IMG/VR virus record: IMGVR_UViG_3300025107_000016
Span: 1-22,407 of that record
Strand: one strand, 5' to 3'
Origin: a virus
Length of the DNA: 22,407 nucleotides
Made by a program: the position numbers and the translations under genes. Shown here piece by piece: positions 19,444 through 22,407 of the stretch. Numbering within the stretch: position 1 is the first letter of the stretch; each line of letters begins with the position of its first letter. The notes under the pieces were generated by a model. The model saw only the letters and a list, made by a program, of their open reading frames with translations, was not told the origin of the DNA and made no database searches.

Positions 19444-21050
19444 GCTCTTCTCCCGCTGTAATTTTCATCGGTGCGCTTGGGGACGCCCTGGTATTCGATA
19501 GGTGCGACCTCGCGCTTCATCGCGTAGTGCCCGAGGAACAAGCTGATCGCCGAGTCGCCGTGGCGTTGCAGCTTTTCACCTTCGCCGGTCTGTGTCTTTG
19601 ATTTACCCAGTTTCGGGATGCCGTCGATAAGCTGCAGCGCGCGCAGGTCGTCACGCACCTGGTTGTCTTTTGGGATGTCATCCAGCGTGCCGTCTTGCAG
19701 TGCCGCCTTGAAGCGCGGCATATTTTCAAGATAGAAGGCATTGCTCAACATCACCTGCTCGATACGTGCCTGGCCAAACTTCTGTGCGGCACGTTCTGCC
19801 AGATACTGGCCGTTACCGCGCGCATCGAATGCTGCCGAGCGAAAACGTGGCAGGCGGCTGAGGATGTAGAACACGATCTGCTCCTGCTGGGTGAACGGGC
19901 AGTTGGACAGTTCAATCTGGCCACGCACGCGGGTGATCAGGTCACGGCCTTCTTCCATGATGTCCAGCACCGTCAAGTCGCCCAGGCGCGCGAAGTCTTC
20001 ACCGAGGCCATGCGCCATATCTTTATTCAGGCCATCCAGTATCGGTTTCAGATGCTCTTCACACCATTCGGCCACTTCAGCCTGACGCTCCCAGTCCGGC
20101 AGGTAAGCAAACTCTGATTTCCATTTGCCGCGCACCAGCGGCGTGTCCGGATTCATCCTCGCCTCGATCAGCCCCATCGTCAGATACGCACCTCCCGATT
20201 GCGAGGGAACAACATCCAGCTCTTCGGCTGCATCATCACCATAGAAGGCATAGGCATCAGCTACCCATGCAGCCTCACCTTCGGCAGTCCAAGCGATACC
20301 ACGGCGCAGGCAGACCCTGAGATATAGCCCTTGCTCGACAGCCTCACGGAAAGTGATGCGATGTACGACACCTTTGCGCTTACCGGCACGCACTTCCTGG
20401 ATGAGTTCATTGAAGGCATTGTCCTGACCGTCATGCGTCGAGATGATGCGTACCTTGTCGCCCCACAGCAGCATCGCCATCGCGGCCTTGAGCAGCGCAT
20501 CCAGATCATTGTGGAAGGCAGCCTCATCGATGACGATGACACCTTGCTTACCGCGCAGATTGGTTGGGCGCGAGCTGAGCGCGACGATACGCCTGCCAGT
20601 TGCAGGAAAATCGATCTTGTAAGTCTTGATCTCATTATCGCCATCGACAAAGATACCCTCTTCGATCTCAGAGGCGGCATAGTCATAGGCACGCGCCCAC
20701 ATCGCACAGGCTTCGATAAACTCCAGTGCCATGTCTTGCGTAGGGCCGATGTAAAACACGTTCGAGTTATATTCTTCGCGTGCTGCAATCAGTACATCAT
20801 CAGCAGCCTCGCCCCATGTCCAACCGACCCGGCGTGATTTTTCAGCTATTTTTAACGGGCTGTCATCTTCGATCCAGCGGATCTGATAGGGCAATAACAC
20901 AGCCGGTGGCGCATCTTTGCGCGCGGCATCGCCCGGGAGACTGACCGGGATGGATTTCACCCGCAAGGGGTAGGCCGGTGGGTTCCCGGCGGCTACGCCG
21001 CCACCCTTACGCTCAGTTCTGGATGCCAAGGATTCTGCTCCTGATCTCAT
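19437..21050 (-). CDS. Terminase large subunit (Mu gp28-like)
   Basis: A packaging ATPase/nuclease, up to 537 residues. Walker A-like KSRRVGWTWG (residues 71-80), Walker B VIVIDEAAFH (171-180) and the coupling STHDGQDNAFNEL are clear; later Asp-rich segments (ARLGDLTVLDIM, FDARGNGQYLAE, GDSAISLFLGHYA) fit the RNase H-like nuclease. The start is uncertain. ATG 21050 has no ribosome site and overlaps gp27 by 38 nt; TTG at 21029 has AGGAG 8 nt upstream and is a good alternative; TTG 20966 and GTG 20960 have none. Residues 1 to about 40 are Gly/Pro-rich and lie over a GC-rich palindrome, so they may be a recent extension. Confidence 0.93.
   Translation of the reverse strand: MRSGAESLASRTERKGGGVAAGNPPAYPLRVKSIPVSLPGDAARKDAPPAVLLPYQIRWIEDDSPLKIAEKSRRVGWTWGEAADDVLIAAREEYNSNVFYIGPTQDMALEFIEACAMWARAYDYAASEIEEGIFVDGDNEIKTYKIDFPATGRRIVALSSRPTNLRGKQGVIVIDEAAFHNDLDALLKAAMAMLLWGDKVRIISTHDGQDNAFNELIQEVRAGKRKGVVHRITFREAVEQGLYLRVCLRRGIAWTAEGEAAWVADAYAFYGDDAAEELDVVPSQSGGAYLTMGLIEARMNPDTPLVRGKWKSEFAYLPDWERQAEVAEWCEEHLKPILDGLNKDMAHGLGEDFARLGDLTVLDIMEEGRDLITRVRGQIELSNCPFTQQEQIVFYILSRLPRFRSAAFDARGNGQYLAERAAQKFGQARIEQVMLSNAFYLENMPRFKAALQDGTLDDIPKDNQVRDDLRALQLIDGIPKLGKSKTQTGEGEKLQRHGDSAISLFLGHYAMKREVAPIEYQGVPKRTDENYSGRRAW
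20988..21002. other. Perfect GC-rich hairpin at the start of the terminase gene
   Basis: GGCGGC-TAC-GCCGCC, a 6-bp stem with 3-nt loop, lies 10 nt beyond the gp27 stop and inside the predicted terminase N-terminus. It sits within a GC-rich stretch also containing GGGTTCC and related short dyads. It may regulate terminase translation or be a piece of a repeated element. Confidence 0.45.
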
Positions 21051-21561
21051 TTACAGCAGCAGGCGACAAGCCGCCTTTCTTGGCGATCTTTTCAACCTCT
21101 TCAGCAGCTGAGCTTGCTTTTTCGCGCACCTCGGCCTGCCACTTCTGCCGGGCAATATCCAGTCGGCCAATGTCGGCAAAGGCACGGGAAATTAGCGACA
21201 GGGTTTTTGCGGTATCCGCCGGATCATCACTGGAGCTCTTTAGTTTTAATGAGACGCGCAGCAGGTTATCCTGCATGATCGTAGAGGCCGCAGACAGCAT
21301 CGCATCGTCGTTCTCATCACCGGATTGGCGTGCAGCCTTCGCCAGTGCGCGGGTACGGCGGGCATCTGCCATCGCCTCATCAAACTCAGCTTCCAGCGCA
21401 CTGCCGTGGCGATGCAGGGCGGACTTTGAGATGTCGTAGCCCATGCTTTTCAGCCATTCGGCAAAGCCTTCATACCCCGAAAAACCCGACGCGATCAGCC
21501 TGGCATTAAATTCATCCAGGATTGCGGGTGGCAGCGCATCCACTTTAGAGCGGCGCGCCAT
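21013..21561 (-). CDS. Terminase small subunit-like (Mu gp27, DUF3486)
   Basis: A 182-residue DUF3486 protein, the Mu gp27 homologue and likely small terminase. The N-terminus MARRSKVDALPPAILDEFNARL and SGYEGFAEWLKSMGYDISKSALHRHG (about 28-53) form a family-specific DNA-binding helix-turn-helix-like region. The rest is helical and charged (AKAARQSGDENDDAMLSAASTIMQDNLLRVSLKLKSS). It abuts gp26 with a shared base at 21561 and runs into the terminase. Length is as expected. Confidence 0.92.
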   Translation of the reverse strand: MARRSKVDALPPAILDEFNARLIASGFSGYEGFAEWLKSMGYDISKSALHRHGSALEAEFDEAMADARRTRALAKAARQSGDENDDAMLSAASTIMQDNLLRVSLKLKSSSDDPADTAKTLSLISRAFADIGRLDIARQKWQAEVREKASSAAEEVEKIAKKGGLSPAAVNEIRSRILGIQN

Positions 21562-21863
21562 TACAGTTCTCCCGGCTCCGGCGTGCCGATACCAGGCAGG
21601 CGGATCAGCCCACGCGCCACAGACAGACCATCGTCAGTCAACGCGATCAGCCCGGCGTCGGGCGCATCAACCAGCCCAAGATCAGCCAGAAAAGCACACT
21701 CAACAGCCAGCTTGGTCAGCGTCATCGGATATCCGGTGATCTCCAGTTCCTGCCGCAGATTGCGCGGTTCAGCGCGGTATTGAGGGCGCAGCGATAATGC
21801 CGTAAGAATATGCAAGCGGCGTGCGGCGGTCATCAAATGATCTTTCAATAATCCCTGGTTCAC
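21561..21863 (-). CDS. gp26-like small protein, winged-helix-like
   Basis: A 100-residue homologue of Mu gp26. The sequence LLKDHLMTAARRLHILTALSL, then YPMTLTKLAVECAFLADLGLVDAPDAGLIALTDDGLSVARG reads as a winged helix with a small beta wing, hence possible DNA binding. It overlaps gp25 by 4 nt (ATGA) and abuts gp27. In Mu the gp25-gp27 group precedes the terminase gene. Its function is not known with certainty; a packaging or regulatory helper is plausible. Confidence 0.75.
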   Translation of the reverse strand: MNQGLLKDHLMTAARRLHILTALSLRPQYRAEPRNLRQELEITGYPMTLTKLAVECAFLADLGLVDAPDAGLIALTDDGLSVARGLIRLPGIGTPEPGEL

Positions 21864-22201
21864 TTCATCCCCTTCGCGGTGATTTGATTCAGTATCAATT
21901 TCAGCGTATCGCTCTGGCCGCGATTCTCGCCGACCAGTTGATTCACCGTGCCAGCCAGCGCATTCAGCGATTCATAGACCTTGGCAATATCGTTATGGTC
22001 AGGCGCTGATTGACTTCGCGCCTCTATTTTGGAAATTCGTTCACCCTGCGTGCCAAATTTGATGCTGATGTCATCCTCCAGTTTTCCGATGCGGTCATTG
22101 GTGACCTTATCCTGGTTGGTCAGATAGACATAGATGCCGATACCACCGATCATGACAAATTGCAGTATCTGAAAACCCAGCTTTAACCATTCCATATCCA
22201 T
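21860..22201 (-). CDS. gp25-like membrane-anchored coiled-coil protein (DUF2730)
   Basis: A 113-residue protein from ATG 22201 (a second ATG at 22195). A hydrophobic segment spans about residues 9-28 (FQILQFVMIGGIGIYVYL); after it comes a predicted coiled coil with heptad-like spacing (KVTNDRIGKLEDDISIKFG, ERISKIEARSQSAP, VYESLNALAGTVNQLVGEN). This is the DUF2730/Mu gp25 layout. The ATG begins 1 nt after the upstream stop, with AAGGG about 9 nt before it. An in-frame ATG at 22393 would read through the upstream gene in another frame and give an unlikely Arg/Cys-rich N-terminus, so I rejected it. Confidence 0.85.
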   Translation of the reverse strand: MDMEWLKLGFQILQFVMIGGIGIYVYLTNQDKVTNDRIGKLEDDISIKFGTQGERISKIEARSQSAPDHNDIAKVYESLNALAGTVNQLVGENRGQSDTLKLILNQITAKGMK

Positions 22202-22202
22202 A

Positions 22203-22406
22203 TCACACCCTTTGTTTTTGCTGCTTTTCGCGGAGCTGAAAATCATCCCGGCAATCGGTATCGCAAAAGCACCCCTCGAACACCACCTCGTCGCAGTTGT
22301 AGCAAAAGCCCAGCGCAGGCATGGCAGGTTTGAGCGCCTGATCGCGCAGCGCATCGGCACGGCGGAGTTCTTCAAAGGCTTGCGCCTGGTCAAGTTGATC
22401 GGTCAT
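22203..22406 (-). CDS. Small Cys-rich zinc-finger-like protein
   Basis: A 67-residue protein starting at ATG 22406, one base from the right edge, so a longer form cannot be excluded. The N-terminal half is a helix (QAQAFEELRRADALRDQAL). The C-terminal half has CYNC, then CFC and DTDC, followed by RDDFQLREKQQ. The cysteine pattern suggests a treble-clef or DksA/TraR-related zinc finger, a type common just upstream of the packaging genes in Mu-like phages. Function is unknown; DNA or RNA polymerase binding is possible. Confidence 0.75.
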   Translation of the reverse strand: MTDQLDQAQAFEELRRADALRDQALKPAMPALGFCYNCDEVVFEGCFCDTDCRDDFQLREKQQKQRV

Positions 22407-22407
22407 T

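Noticed and set aside
22202-22393. Longer gp25 start at 22393
   Set aside because: It would run through the small Cys-rich gene in another frame and add an Arg/Cys-rich stretch unlike the family; the ATG at 22201 starts 1 nt after the upstream stop.

Overview
The window is one long block of late genes from a Mu-like (Myoviridae-type, contractile tail) prophage or transposable phage. Every convincing gene lies on the minus strand, so transcription runs from the right edge (about 22.4 kb) to the left edge. No phage end, integrase/transposase, repressor or host gene is in view. Base composition looks to be in the mid-50s % GC by eye. The gene style (FluMu-type gp35, gp46/gp47/gp48 baseplate set) would suit a proteobacterium, possibly a betaproteobacterium; that host assignment is a guess.

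Layout in order of transcription. 22.4-21.0 kb: a small Cys-rich protein, then homologues of Mu gp25 (membrane anchor plus coiled coil), gp26 (winged-helix-like) and gp27 (small terminase). 21.05-15.98 kb: DNA packaging and head assembly, namely large terminase (gp28), portal (gp29), the F-like head protein gp30 with a C-terminal nuclease-toxin-like domain, and gp31 (G-like). A tiny coupled open frame sits between gp30 and gp31. 15.8-14.9 kb: an accessory gene of unknown function with its own promoter-like sequence, inserted in the head operon (a moron). 14.8-11.8 kb: protease I with an internal start for scaffold Z, a decoration-like protein, the major capsid protein with an unusual signal-peptide-like N-terminus, and gp35. 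11.8-10.6 kb: head-tail connector genes gp36, gp37 and gp38. 10.5-6.4 kb: tail sheath, tail tube, tail assembly chaperone with a -1 frameshift extension, and tape measure. 6.4-1.0 kb: gp43 (N), two extra small membrane proteins, gp44 hub, gp45 spike, gp46, gp47 and gp48. 1014-1: the start of a collagen-repeat tail fibre that runs off the left edge.

The genes work as an assembly line. Terminase and portal fill a prohead built by capsid, scaffold and protease. Connectors join it to a tail whose length is set by the tape measure and whose baseplate ends in spike and fibres. Most neighbours overlap by ATGA or have a good Shine-Dalgarno site, as expected of a single late operon.

Less ordinary points are: (1) a hydrophobic, signal-peptide-like leader of 43 residues on the major capsid protein; (2) the accessory gene at 14885-15805; (3) the probable BECR-fold nuclease domain on gp30; (4) a classic A AAA AAG slippery site joining the chaperone to an ATG-less reading frame; (5) paired inverted repeats, including a near-identical 21-nt palindromic element present twice, in front of three genes that lack a Shine-Dalgarno site; (6) two small single-pass membrane proteins inside the baseplate operon.
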